This document shows positions 43,193-51,518 of a stretch of 64,000 nucleotides of DNA, in pieces; the stretch's first letter is position 1, and each line of letters opens with the position of its first letter. The DNA is taken from contig JAGOOG010000011.1 of the NCBI GenBank assembly GCA_017992605.1, positions 1-64,000 of the forward strand. Direction: 5' to 3'. This DNA is from Deltaproteobacteria bacterium. GTDB taxonomy: Bacteria; Desulfobacterota; Desulfomonilia; UBA1062. The notes under the pieces are model-generated. The model ran no database searches. It was not told the DNA's origin and worked only from the letters and a program-made list of their open reading frames with translations. The position numbers and the translations under genes are program-made.

Positions 43193-44427
43193 TGGAACGG
43201 ATCAACTGCATCAGCATAAACCACCGGACCGCACCGGTGGACATCCGGGAGCGGATCAGGGTGGATCACACCGACCTGAAGGACGTCGTTGCCGGGGGTG
43301 TCGAGGCCTTTGCGCTGAACACCTGCAACCGGACCGAGGTGTATTGGACGGTCCTCGACAGTGAACCGGTCTACCGCCTGCTCGAGAGGGTCTCCCCCTA
43401 CGAGGAGGACAGAATACGGGGGGCTTCCGAATTCCTCTCCGGGAGAGACGCCGTCCGCCATCTCTTCATGGTGGCATCCGGCCTTGACTCGCTGGTCCTC
43501 GGCGAGCCCCAGATCCTGGGCCAGATGAAGGACGCCTACCGGGACGCCCTGGCATCGGGCACCACGGACACCATCCTGAACAAGGCCCTGCACCGGGCCT
43601 TCAGGTCGGCGAAACGTATCCGCACCGAGACCGCCATCGGGTCGTATTCCGTGTCGGTGGCGTCGGAGGCCGTGGAGCTGGCGGAACATATCTTCGGGGA
43701 TATCGGCGAGAGCATCGTGCTCGTGGTGGGCGCGGGTGACATGGCAGGCATAGCGGCCAGGCGCCTGAAGGACAGGGGAGCACGGCACCTGCGCATCGTG
43801 AACAGAACCCACGCCGCCGCTTGCCAGCTCGCAGGAGACCTGGGCGGCATCGCGAGACCTTTCGAGAGCCTCGCCGAAGAGCTCATGACGAGCGACATCG
43901 TCATCACCTCCACGGGGTCCGCCCGTCCCATCATCACCAGGGAAATGGTCGTCGCTGCCATGAAGCGCAGGAAGAACAAGCCAATCATCATCATAGACAT
44001 CGCGGTGCCGCGTGATGTGGAAGAGGCCGCGGGCAAGTGCTACAACTGCTACCTCTATGACATCGACGCATTGAAGGCCATCGTGGACAGGCACTTCGCC
44101 CACCGCGAGGCCGAGGCACAAAAGGCGCTGTCCATCATCGAAGAGGAGGCGGACAAGTTCCAGACATGGCTGTCTTCGCTTTCCGCCCAGAACACCATCA
44201 AGGATCTCTTCTCCCTGATGGATTCACAGATCGCCGACCAGATCAGGGGGCAGTCCATGACCGAAGAGGAAAGAGCCCTTCTGGCGCAGCATCTGAGGTC
44301 GGCCTACAAACGCCTGCTCCACCGGCCCGTGAGCTTCCTGAAGGAACACCCGATGGCCAAGTACATCGAACACGTGAGGAGGATCTTCCAGCTCGATGAG
44401 GACTATCCGGATCGGCACAAGGGGTAG
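43192..44427 (+). CDS. hemA: Glutamyl-tRNA reductase
   Basis: 411 residues. Reduces glutamyl-tRNA to glutamate-1-semialdehyde, the committed step of C5 tetrapyrrole synthesis. N-terminal SINHRTAPVDIRERIRV, nucleophilic Cys in LNTCNRTEVYWTV, GEPQILGQMKDAYR, NADPH-binding VLVVGAGDMAGIAARRL and a dimerisation helix region at the C-terminus (AEAQKALSIIEEEADKFQTW). The C-terminus overlaps hemC by 32 bases. hemL and hemB are not in this window. Confidence 0.95.
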   Translation: MERINCISINHRTAPVDIRERIRVDHTDLKDVVAGGVEAFALNTCNRTEVYWTVLDSEPVYRLLERVSPYEEDRIRGASEFLSGRDAVRHLFMVASGLDSLVLGEPQILGQMKDAYRDALASGTTDTILNKALHRAFRSAKRIRTETAIGSYSVSVASEAVELAEHIFGDIGESIVLVVGAGDMAGIAARRLKDRGARHLRIVNRTHAAACQLAGDLGGIARPFESLAEELMTSDIVITSTGSARPIITREMVVAAMKRRKNKPIIIIDIAVPRDVEEAAGKCYNCYLYDIDALKAIVDRHFAHREAEAQKALSIIEEEADKFQTWLSSLSAQNTIKDLFSLMDSQIADQIRGQSMTEEERALLAQHLRSAYKRLLHRPVSFLKEHPMAKYIEHVRRIFQLDEDYPDRHKG

Positions 44428-45286
44428 CGCACTCGCCCTTGCCCAGACAGAGTCGGTCAGACAGGCGCTGCAGAGCGCCGTGCCGCAGATCGAGACCGAG
44501 GTCGTCACCATCAGGACCGCCGGCGACATCCTGGCCGACGCACCGCTGGATGCCATCGGCGGGAAGGGCGTCTTCGTCAAGGACATCGAGCGCCGCCTCC
44601 TTCAGGACCGTATCGACATGGCCGTTCACAGCCTCAAGGACATGCAGGCCGCCCTGCCCGAGGGTCTCGTGATCGGCGCATACCTGGAACGGGAAGACCC
44701 CCGCGACATGCTCTTTTCGGCCGGCGATTACAGCCTGGGGACGCTCCCGCAGGGCTGCCGCATCGGGACGTCGAGCATGCGTCGCCGCTGCCAGATCAGG
44801 GAGGCCAGGCCCGATCTGGAGGTGGTCAACATCAGGGGGAACGTGACCACCCGCCTGAACAAGGTGGGCTCCTCGGTGGACGCGGTCATCCTGGCCGCGG
44901 CCGGGGTCATGAGGCTCGGCCTTCCCGTCGGCGTTGCCATCGATACCGGTACAATGATACCGTCTCCGGGCCAGGGCATCATCGCCGTGGAGTGCAGGGA
45001 GACGGACCGGGAGATCCTGGAAATGCTCGATGCCCTCGATCATGCACCCACGAGGGCCTGTGCCGAGGCCGAACGCGCGTTCCTCGCCACGCTGGGCCAG
45101 GACTGCACCCTTCCGGCCGGTGCGCTGGCCGAGGTTTCCGGTGGGGAAATCTATATGGCGGGCATGCTGGGATCTACGGACGAGGCGACAAGTGTACGGA
45201 TGTCCCTGAGGGGACCCTCCCCGACCGTGGGGAGCACCCTGGCCAGAAAACTCCAGGAACACATGCACAGGGGGAGTGTCTCATGA
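44396..45286 (+). CDS. hemC: Hydroxymethylbilane synthase (porphobilinogen deaminase)
   Basis: 296 residues. Joins four porphobilinogens into hydroxymethylbilane. It begins IRIGTRGSALALAQTESV; DMAVHSLKDMQAALPEG and GTSSMRRRCQIREARPDLEV are catalytic blocks; the Cys that carries the dipyrromethane cofactor is in GQDCTLPAGALAE (near residue 239). It overlaps hemA by 32 bases and cobA-hemD by four, as expected for translational coupling. Confidence 0.95.
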   Translation: MRTIRIGTRGSALALAQTESVRQALQSAVPQIETEVVTIRTAGDILADAPLDAIGGKGVFVKDIERRLLQDRIDMAVHSLKDMQAALPEGLVIGAYLEREDPRDMLFSAGDYSLGTLPQGCRIGTSSMRRRCQIREARPDLEVVNIRGNVTTRLNKVGSSVDAVILAAAGVMRLGLPVGVAIDTGTMIPSPGQGIIAVECRETDREILEMLDALDHAPTRACAEAERAFLATLGQDCTLPAGALAEVSGGEIYMAGMLGSTDEATSVRMSLRGPSPTVGSTLARKLQEHMHRGSVS

Positions 45287-46764
45287 AAGTCTACCTCATC
45301 GGGGCGGGTCCCGGAGACCCGGAGCTCATCACGGTCAAGGCCCGGCGCATCCTTCAGGAATGCGACGCCGTGGTCTACGACGATCTCATACCCGTGGAGA
45401 TCCTCGGGCTCGCCCCCCCAAACGCCCGACGGCTCTATGTGGGCAAGCGCGGGGGCAAGGACTACATGAAGCAGCCCCAGATAAACGAGCTCCTGGTGAA
45501 TCTCGCCAGGGAAGGTCTCACCATAGCCAGGGTCAAGGGGGGCGACCCCTGCATCTTCGGACGTGGCGGCGAAGAGGCTCTTCATCTGCACGAGAACGGC
45601 ATCCCCTTCGAGATCGTACCGGGCATCTCCTCCGCCACGGCGGGGCCGGTCGCGGCCGGCATCCCCCCCACCCACCGCGGCATGGCGGCCTCGGTCACCT
45701 TTGTCACGGCCCACGAGGACCCGGCCAAGGAATCCGGGTTCCTCGACTGGTCCCTGCTCGCAAAAGAGCCCGGCACCATCGTTTTCCTCATGGGTGCAGG
45801 GCGCATCTCGGCCATAGCGGACAGGCTCATGGATCAGGGCATGTCCCCTGAGACCCCCTGCGCACTGGTTCAGGAAGCCACCACACCAAGGCAGCGCCAC
45901 GTCGTCTCCACGCTCTCGTCGGTGGGTGCTCAGGCGGAGAGAAACCGCATAGGTTCGCCGTGCATCGTGGTGGTGGGGCAGGTTGTGACCCTGAGCGAAC
46001 GACTCTACCGGGAGCCCGACCTCCCCCTGTCCGGCATGTCCGTGCTCATTACCCGGCCGGACCACCTGGCCGCGGAGACCTCCGCCCTCTTCGCCTCGAA
46101 GGGCGCCCGCGCCGTGGTCTATCCCCTCATCGAGATCTCGGCTGTGCCCTTCGAACTGCCCGACATGAGCACCTATGACATGCTCATCTTCACGTCCCAG
46201 AATGCGGTAGGCCTGTTCCTCGAGCGGTACTTCGCAGCCGGGAACGATGCCCGTTCACTGGCAGGAACCGAGATCTTCTGCATAGGACCCAAGACGAGGG
46301 CCGCCCTGCGGGGCTTCGGGATCGTCGCTGACGGCATGGCGGCCGAATTCCGGGCCGAGGGCATCGTGGATCTGCTCAAGGACAGGAACCTCGCCGGCAG
46401 CAGGGTGTGCCTTCCCCGGGCCAGGGGCGCACGCCCCGTGCTCGTGGAGGCGCTCGCGAACAAGGGTGCGACGGTGGACGAGGTCATAGTCTACGACACC
46501 GTCATCCCCGGGGAGGCGGACGCCGAATCGTTCGCTTCCGCACTGGATACGGTGGACACCGCCGTGTTCACGAGCCCGTCCGGGGTCAGGCATGCGGTGG
46601 CGCTGCTCAGCGGCACTACGGAGAGGCTCGCCGCCAAGAGGCTCGTGGCCATCGGCCCGGTCACGGCAAAGGCACTGGAAGACTGCGGACTGAAACCTGC
46701 CTTGGTGGCGGGAGAATACACCGATGAGGGCATCCTGAAGGCCCTCACAGGAGCATCGTCATGA
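45283..46764 (+). CDS. cobA-hemD: Uroporphyrinogen-III C-methyltransferase / uroporphyrinogen-III synthase fusion
   Basis: 493 residues. The N-terminal domain (about 1-240) is CobA/SUMT: LIGAGPGDPELITVKA, VKGGDPCIFGRGGEE, and VPGISSATAGPVAAGIPPTHR. The C-terminal domain (about 250-493) is HemD: SVLITRPDHLAAETSALF, FTSQNAVGLFLERY, GPKTRAALRGFGI and AVFTSPSGVRHAV. It makes uroporphyrinogen III and methylates it to precorrin-2, the SirC substrate. Such fusions occur in anaerobes and Firmicutes. It overlaps hemC and ahbC by four bases each. Confidence 0.94.
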   Translation: MKVYLIGAGPGDPELITVKARRILQECDAVVYDDLIPVEILGLAPPNARRLYVGKRGGKDYMKQPQINELLVNLAREGLTIARVKGGDPCIFGRGGEEALHLHENGIPFEIVPGISSATAGPVAAGIPPTHRGMAASVTFVTAHEDPAKESGFLDWSLLAKEPGTIVFLMGAGRISAIADRLMDQGMSPETPCALVQEATTPRQRHVVSTLSSVGAQAERNRIGSPCIVVVGQVVTLSERLYREPDLPLSGMSVLITRPDHLAAETSALFASKGARAVVYPLIEISAVPFELPDMSTYDMLIFTSQNAVGLFLERYFAAGNDARSLAGTEIFCIGPKTRAALRGFGIVADGMAAEFRAEGIVDLLKDRNLAGSRVCLPRARGARPVLVEALANKGATVDEVIVYDTVIPGEADAESFASALDTVDTAVFTSPSGVRHAVALLSGTTERLAAKRLVAIGPVTAKALEDCGLKPALVAGEYTDEGILKALTGASS

Positions 46765-47933
46765 TAGGCATATCAAAACTCTACTGCGGCACCGTGGAGG
46801 CGTCCGATCCCCTGCGCTATGGCCGCTCGTCGAAGGAGCTCCCCTCCCACCTGCTCCAGTTCTCGGCGGACAAGAAACCCGTGATCGTGTGGAACATCAC
46901 GAGCGCGTGCAACCTGCGCTGCGTGCACTGCTACGCCTCGGCGGGCAAGGCGTCCGGGGAGCTCTCGACCAGGCAGGGGATCGAGCTGATCGCAACGCTG
47001 GCCGGCTACGGGGCGCCCGTGGCCCTCTTCTCCGGCGGCGAACCCACCCTGCGCGAGGACCTCCCCACCCTCATCGACGCGGCGGTGAAGTCCGGCATGC
47101 GGGCGGTCATCTCCACCAACGGCACCCTCATCACGAGGGACATGGCCATGAGGTTCGCCGACCTCGGGCTGTCCTACATCGGGGTGAGCCTGGACGGCAT
47201 GGAAGAGGTCAACGACCGCTTCCGTGGTGTTGGCGGCGCCTTCGCTCAGGCGATGAACGGCATCTACAACGCCATGCGCGAGGGGATCAAGGTCGGCCTG
47301 CGCTTCACCATGAACCGCCGCAACGTCGACGAGATCCCCGAGATCTTCGACCTCATGGCGTCCGAGGGCATACCCCGTATCTGTTTCTATCACCTGGTCT
47401 ACACGGGCAGGGCACAGGAGCTCATGGCCGAGGACCTCTCCCATGACCAGACCCGGAGGACCCTGGACCTCATCATGGACCGGACCAGGGAGATGATCGA
47501 CGCCGGACGCGATGTCGAGGTGCTCACGGTGGACAATCACGCAGACGGTCCGTACGTGTACCTGCGCATGGTGAAGCAGGGCGACCCCCGGGCCGAGGAG
47601 GTGCTCGAACTCCTCAGGATGAATGCGGGCAACTCGAGTGGCCTGGGCATCGGGTGCATCAACTGGGATGGAGACGTCTACCCCGACCAGTTCTGGCGTC
47701 ACCGGGTGCTTGGCAACGTCCTGGAAAAACCCTTCCCCGCCATCTGGGACAACCCGGACAACGACTTCCTCATGAAGCTCAAGGGCAAGAAGCATCACGT
47801 GCAGGGCAGGTGCAGGACCTGCCGCTGGCTCGATGTCTGTGCGGGCAATTTCAGGGCCCGCGCCGAGGCGGCGACAGGAGATCCCTGGGCCGAGGACCCG
47901 GCATGCTACCTGAGCGAAGAGGAGATCTCGTGA
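46761..47933 (+). CDS. ahbC: Radical SAM protein AhbC (12,18-didecarboxysirohaem deacetylase)
   Basis: 390 residues. The N-terminus MIGISKLYCGTVEASDPLRY is characteristic of AhbC/NirJ-type enzymes. The radical SAM cluster is CNLRCVHC (CxxxCxxC), with GGEPT-like FSGGEPTLREDL. A second Cys set at the C-terminus (CINWDGDVY; CRTCRWLDVC; DPACYL) would hold an auxiliary cluster. In the alternative haem pathway it removes acetate side chains on the way from sirohaem to haem; NirJ does a similar reaction for haem d1. Operon context with sirC and cobA-hemD favours AhbC. ahbA/B/D are not here. Confidence 0.83.
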   Translation: MIGISKLYCGTVEASDPLRYGRSSKELPSHLLQFSADKKPVIVWNITSACNLRCVHCYASAGKASGELSTRQGIELIATLAGYGAPVALFSGGEPTLREDLPTLIDAAVKSGMRAVISTNGTLITRDMAMRFADLGLSYIGVSLDGMEEVNDRFRGVGGAFAQAMNGIYNAMREGIKVGLRFTMNRRNVDEIPEIFDLMASEGIPRICFYHLVYTGRAQELMAEDLSHDQTRRTLDLIMDRTREMIDAGRDVEVLTVDNHADGPYVYLRMVKQGDPRAEEVLELLRMNAGNSSGLGIGCINWDGDVYPDQFWRHRVLGNVLEKPFPAIWDNPDNDFLMKLKGKKHHVQGRCRTCRWLDVCAGNFRARAEAATGDPWAEDPACYLSEEEIS

Positions 47934-47946
47934 TGCCTCGCATCAC
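47930..47946. terminator. Hairpin across the convergent ahbC and tetR stop codons
   Basis: GTGATGC-CTC-GCATCAC is a perfect seven-base stem with a three-base loop that includes the stop codons of both convergent genes. It could act in both directions, but neither side has a run of T, so Rho-independent termination is uncertain. Confidence 0.35.
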
Positions 47947-48533
47947 AGGATCTCGATGATCCTCTGCTGGAATCGCCTGATCACCTCCTCGATGCCCAGC
48001 GATCCCGACGGGAATATGGTGGAGAACAGGGCCATGCCCTCCCAGAAGGCCACCATGGCGATGCTCATGTTCCGGGCAAAGTCCTTGTCGTCGATGTACC
48101 CCGAGATCATGGACCCCATCTCATCGATCCAACGCAGATAGGCCTCCCGGAGCTTCGCGCGGACCTCGCCGTTGTACAGCGAGATCTCCCAGATCTCCAC
48201 GAAGATCCTGGACAGGCCCCTGTTCAGGGTGATGCGGTTGTTGATGAACCCGAAGACCTCGTCGATGAAGCCGGTTTTCGTGTAGGTACTGAGATCCTTG
48301 CTGCCGAGCCACTCCCTGGCCTGTCCCTGGTAATCGGCTATCACGTAATCGATATAGTTCAGGAGGATGTCCTCCTTGCCGGTGAAGTAGTAGTGCAGCA
48401 CCCCGTGATTCACCCCGGCGACCCGGGCGATGTCCTTGATGGAGGTCTTCTCGAAGGACTTCTCCTGGAGGCATTCATCCAGGGCCTTCAGGATCTGCCG
48501 CTTCCTCTCTTCCTGCACCTTTTTCCGCGCCAT
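47943..48533 (-). CDS. TetR-family transcriptional regulator
   Basis: 196 residues. The N-terminal HTH is standard TetR: RKRQILKALDECLQEKSFEK, then TSIKDIARVAGVNHGVLHYYFTGKEDIL (about residues 25-52). The C-terminal ligand domain (DFARNMSIAMVAFWEGMAL) resembles BetI-like members. It lies 55 bases downstream of the aminotransferase pair on the same strand, so it is probably part of that operon and regulates it through the palindrome at 51415-51430. Its inducer is unknown. Confidence 0.88.
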   Translation of the reverse strand: MARKKVQEERKRQILKALDECLQEKSFEKTSIKDIARVAGVNHGVLHYYFTGKEDILLNYIDYVIADYQGQAREWLGSKDLSTYTKTGFIDEVFGFINNRITLNRGLSRIFVEIWEISLYNGEVRAKLREAYLRWIDEMGSMISGYIDDKDFARNMSIAMVAFWEGMALFSTIFPSGSLGIEEVIRRFQQRIIEIL

Positions 48534-48588
48534 GAGCGCCTGTCCCCTTGCGTGTGGATGACCCCCACATACCGTCGGGAATCGGTCA

Positions 48589-49833
48589 CTAGAGGGCCCC
48601 CAGGGTCGTCTCGACGATGCCGCCTATTCTGCCTGCATCCTCCTGGTCGATGAGGAGGCTCGGCCTGATGAGCACGGTCGTCCTGTCCATCCTGCCGGCG
48701 TCGACCAGCAGCCCTTCCCGTTGTGCCACCGCACAGAACCGCGTCGCCTGGTCTTCAGCCTTCAGCTTCATCGAGATGAGCAGCCCCTTTCCGGTGACAG
48801 AGACGACCTTTTTCGTGTGGCCGGCAGCAAGGGCACAGAGGTCTTTCATGAGTTTCCCTCCGAGGACCGCCGCATTCTCCCAGGGGGCGAGCCGGTCATA
48901 TTCGTCCAGGGCGGCCATGGCCACCAGGCAGCCGAGGTCGTGGCCGCCGAAGGTGCACAGGTGGATGAGGGGATGGGCGTCGAAGAATCTCTTGAGCTCA
49001 GAGGTGAAGACCATGGCGGTCATGGGGAACATGCCGGACGTGACCGCCTCGCCGACGATCAGGATATCGGGCTGCACCCCGAGCTGTTCGAAGAAGAACC
49101 TCGTCCCGGTCCTCCCGAAACCGCTCTGCGTCTCGTCGAAGATGAGCTTCGCCCCGTTCGAATCGCACAGGTCCCGTACCCGGCGGTAGTACCCCTCATC
49201 GGCCGTGCGGCAGTGGTTCTCGGCCTGGACGGGCTCCATGACGAACGCCGCGGTGCGCGACGTGACGGCCTTCCGGGCTGCCTCGACGTCACCGAAGGGC
49301 ACGGTCTTCACACCCGGGATGAGGCCTCCGAACTGCTCCCTGCCCGCCCTCTCCGAGAGCGACAGGGCGAAGCCGCACTCCCCGTAGAGCCCGCCGTCCA
49401 CCGTGACGAGCTCGGGCCTCGTGGTGAACCCCCTGGCCAGCTTGCACGCGGCATCCATGGACTCGCCCCGGGTCACCCCGAACAGGACGCAGTCCAGGAT
49501 GCCCGGCACGAACTCCGACAGCCTCCTGGCGAGCAGGGCCTTGTAATCGGACGGCATGACGAAGTTCCCCTGGTCGGTCTCGTCGATGGCTTTCCTGAAT
49601 CGGCCGGCAATGACCTCGTTTCTCCTTCCGAGGTTGAACGTCCCGCCCGATGTGTAGCAGTCGATACAGTCGTTCCCCGCAGCGTCGACGACCCGCGAAC
49701 CACGCCCCTCCTGCTCGACGAAATCATGCCCCTTTGCCCGGAGCATGTCCACGTAACTTCTGGAGAACACCTTTTCGGCGCCACGGAACACGTCGTCGAC
49801 CAGATTCTTTTTCGCTGACTTGGTTTTCTTCAT
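48589..49833 (-). CDS. Class III aminotransferase homologue lacking the PLP lysine
   Basis: 414 residues. Overall fold and motifs of class III (ornithine/omega) aminotransferases: GTFNLGRRNEVIAGRFRKAI, LIFDETQSGFGRTGTRFFFE, CTFGGHDLGC. The Schiff-base Lys is absent: PDILIVGEAVTSGMFPMTA has Glu where the neighbouring paralogue has AKSISGG. The phosphate loop is also altered (VTRGESMDAACK instead of SGADA) and the aromatic stacking segment reads LYGECG. It keeps Thr-Phe-Gly-Gly, which in these dimers reaches into the partner's site. I read it as a non-catalytic partner of the gene upstream. The start has a GGGGGGTGAAG site. Confidence 0.85.
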   Translation of the reverse strand: MKKTKSAKKNLVDDVFRGAEKVFSRSYVDMLRAKGHDFVEQEGRGSRVVDAAGNDCIDCYTSGGTFNLGRRNEVIAGRFRKAIDETDQGNFVMPSDYKALLARRLSEFVPGILDCVLFGVTRGESMDAACKLARGFTTRPELVTVDGGLYGECGFALSLSERAGREQFGGLIPGVKTVPFGDVEAARKAVTSRTAAFVMEPVQAENHCRTADEGYYRRVRDLCDSNGAKLIFDETQSGFGRTGTRFFFEQLGVQPDILIVGEAVTSGMFPMTAMVFTSELKRFFDAHPLIHLCTFGGHDLGCLVAMAALDEYDRLAPWENAAVLGGKLMKDLCALAAGHTKKVVSVTGKGLLISMKLKAEDQATRFCAVAQREGLLVDAGRMDRTTVLIRPSLLIDQEDAGRIGGIVETTLGAL

Positions 49834-49845
49834 GGCTTCACCCCC

Positions 49846-51249
49846 CTACTTCTTCGGCACGAACCGGAGAACGAGCTCTTCTATGTCTCGAACCAGATTG
49901 AAGGCGATGATCTGGACATGGATGTTGTCCAGGAGCATTCTGATCGGCGGCACCTTGGCCAGGGGCAGGAGCGGGAGCAGGTACCACCGCATCGTCTTCA
50001 CCGCGGCCCTGATGCGGCGCAGGAGCTCGTCGATCTCGCCCTCGCCGGCGGTGATGGGGATCTGGAACCGCATGACCTGGGGGGCATTGCCCGAGTACAC
50101 GGCCCACACCCCCTGCTTGGCGAGGCAGTCGGCCATGAGTGCACCTATGAACTCGTACTTGTACTCGATGCCGATCATGAGACCGAGGCCCCTGACCTCT
50201 TTGACGCAGTCTTCGTTCTCGCTCCAGATCCTCTCGAGGCCTTCCTTGAAGCGTTTCCCCGCCTTTGCAGCATTCTCCCAGATCCTGTTCTCCACGATAT
50301 AATCGAGCACCGCCGAGGAGACGATGCAGCCGAGGTCAGACCCGCCCCCGTGGGAGGTGTGAAACAGGGGATTGGCCTCCACGTAGCCGACGAGCGGCTC
50401 GATCTCCCTGTAGACCACCGCCCCATTGGGGTAGAGCCCCCCGCTGATGGACTTCGCCGTGAACATGATGTCCGGCGTGACACCGTAATGCTCCATGGCC
50501 CACAGGGTGCCCGTTCTTCCGAAGCCCGTCTGCACCTCGTCGAAGATGAGCATGATGCCATGCTCGTCGCAGATCTTCCGAAGGCCTCTGATGTACTCGG
50601 TGGTGGCCACGTGGATTCCACCCTCACCCTGTATGGGCTCCAGCACGATGGCGGCGATGTCCTTTGAGGCGAGGCGCCTGACCGCCTCCAGATCGTTGAA
50701 GTCCACGATGTGGAATCCCGGCATGAGCGGCAGGAAAAGTTCCTTGTAGTAGTCCTTGCCATTGGCAGACAGGCTGTACCCTTCATGACCATGGTATGCC
50801 TTGTTCATGGTGATGACGTCGTTCCTCCCCGTGGCGCCCTTTGCGAGCTTGATGGCCCCGGCGCAGGCATCCGCCCCGCTGGCACAGAGCACGACCTTGT
50901 TCAGATCCCCAGGGCAGAGCGACGACAGTTTCGTTGCGAACCGCACCTTGTGCTCGGACAGGAGCAGGTGGGAGCCCATGTCGTGCCCGTCCAGCGCACA
51001 TTTCAGGGCATCCCTGATGATCTCGTTCCCCCGGCCCACATTGAAACACCCTGCGGAACTGAAGCAGTCGAAGAACTGCCTGCCGCTCACCGCATCGGTG
51101 AAGGTGGCGCCCCTTCTTAAGCGCTCGTACACATCGAGGTGAGCACACCTGAGGTACCTCACCTGCCCGTGCGAGATGTGCTTGCCGAAGAGGTGCTGCA
51201 TGTAGTCCCGCTCTTGCCTGTCCATCCTGAAGCCTGAACCGTCTGTCAT
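49846..51249 (-). CDS. Class III pyridoxal-phosphate aminotransferase
   Basis: 467 residues. All active-site parts are present: LCASGADACAGAIKLAKGA (phosphate loop), AYHGHEGYSLSANG, MLIFDEVQTGFGRTG (Asp to the pyridine N) and PLP Lys in IMFTAKSISGGLYPNGA. The segment that normally supplies Thr to the partner reads HTSHGGGSDLGC, without the TF pair, while the downstream paralogue has it. A C-terminal extension of about 45 residues (LLPLLPLAKVPPIRMLLDNI...) is unusual. AGGAGG fixes the start at 51249. Substrate unknown; a pyruvate-dependent omega-transaminase fits the alanine dehydrogenase neighbour. Confidence 0.88.
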   Translation of the reverse strand: MTDGSGFRMDRQERDYMQHLFGKHISHGQVRYLRCAHLDVYERLRRGATFTDAVSGRQFFDCFSSAGCFNVGRGNEIIRDALKCALDGHDMGSHLLLSEHKVRFATKLSSLCPGDLNKVVLCASGADACAGAIKLAKGATGRNDVITMNKAYHGHEGYSLSANGKDYYKELFLPLMPGFHIVDFNDLEAVRRLASKDIAAIVLEPIQGEGGIHVATTEYIRGLRKICDEHGIMLIFDEVQTGFGRTGTLWAMEHYGVTPDIMFTAKSISGGLYPNGAVVYREIEPLVGYVEANPLFHTSHGGGSDLGCIVSSAVLDYIVENRIWENAAKAGKRFKEGLERIWSENEDCVKEVRGLGLMIGIEYKYEFIGALMADCLAKQGVWAVYSGNAPQVMRFQIPITAGEGEIDELLRRIRAAVKTMRWYLLPLLPLAKVPPIRMLLDNIHVQIIAFNLVRDIEELVLRFVPKK

Positions 51250-51411
51250 GTGCTCCTCCTTCATTGCATGAACTGGCCCATGCGCGGCATGTCCGTGCGA
51301 TCTCATGTCGGCACCCCGACACGTCATGGATGCGGGCCTCCAAGGACTCCCCCCTGCCGTTTCTTGGGCTGGCTGAGTGAGTTCACGCAGGGGGAGATCC
51401 CGTCGGCTGTT

Positions 51412-51440
51412 ATCTTAGACGATCGACTAATGAACTGCAA
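51412..51440 (-). promoter_or_regulatory. Promoter of the aminotransferase-tetR operon with embedded palindromic operator
   Basis: On the minus strand TTGCAG (51440-51435), 17 bases, TAAGAT (51417-51412) is a plausible sigma-70 promoter. The spacer and -10 hold TTAGTCGATCGTCTAA (51415-51430), symmetric at 14 of 16 positions. Position and symmetry fit a TetR repressor that blocks polymerase binding; the tetR gene at the end of the same operon is the likely source. Confidence 0.5.
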
Positions 51441-51482
51441 GGCCCTTTCCCGCCGGGACGGGAAAACCTGCGGGAAAGGGCC
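51441..51482. terminator. Long hairpin downstream of alanine dehydrogenase
   Basis: Thirteen-base perfect arms (GGCCCTTTCCCGC and GCGGGAAAGGGCC) flank a 16-base loop. It lies 36 bases beyond the ald stop and immediately before the -35 of the aminotransferase promoter, so it probably ends ald transcription. No T-run follows, so the mode of termination is unclear. Confidence 0.5.
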
Positions 51483-51518
51483 TGGGAAAGACCCTCCGGG
51501 AGACAGGATGGCGGGCCC

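Noticed and set aside
51441-51482. Rho-independent terminator
   Set aside because: The stem is strong but no T-run follows on either strand; I list it only as a hairpin likely to end ald transcription.
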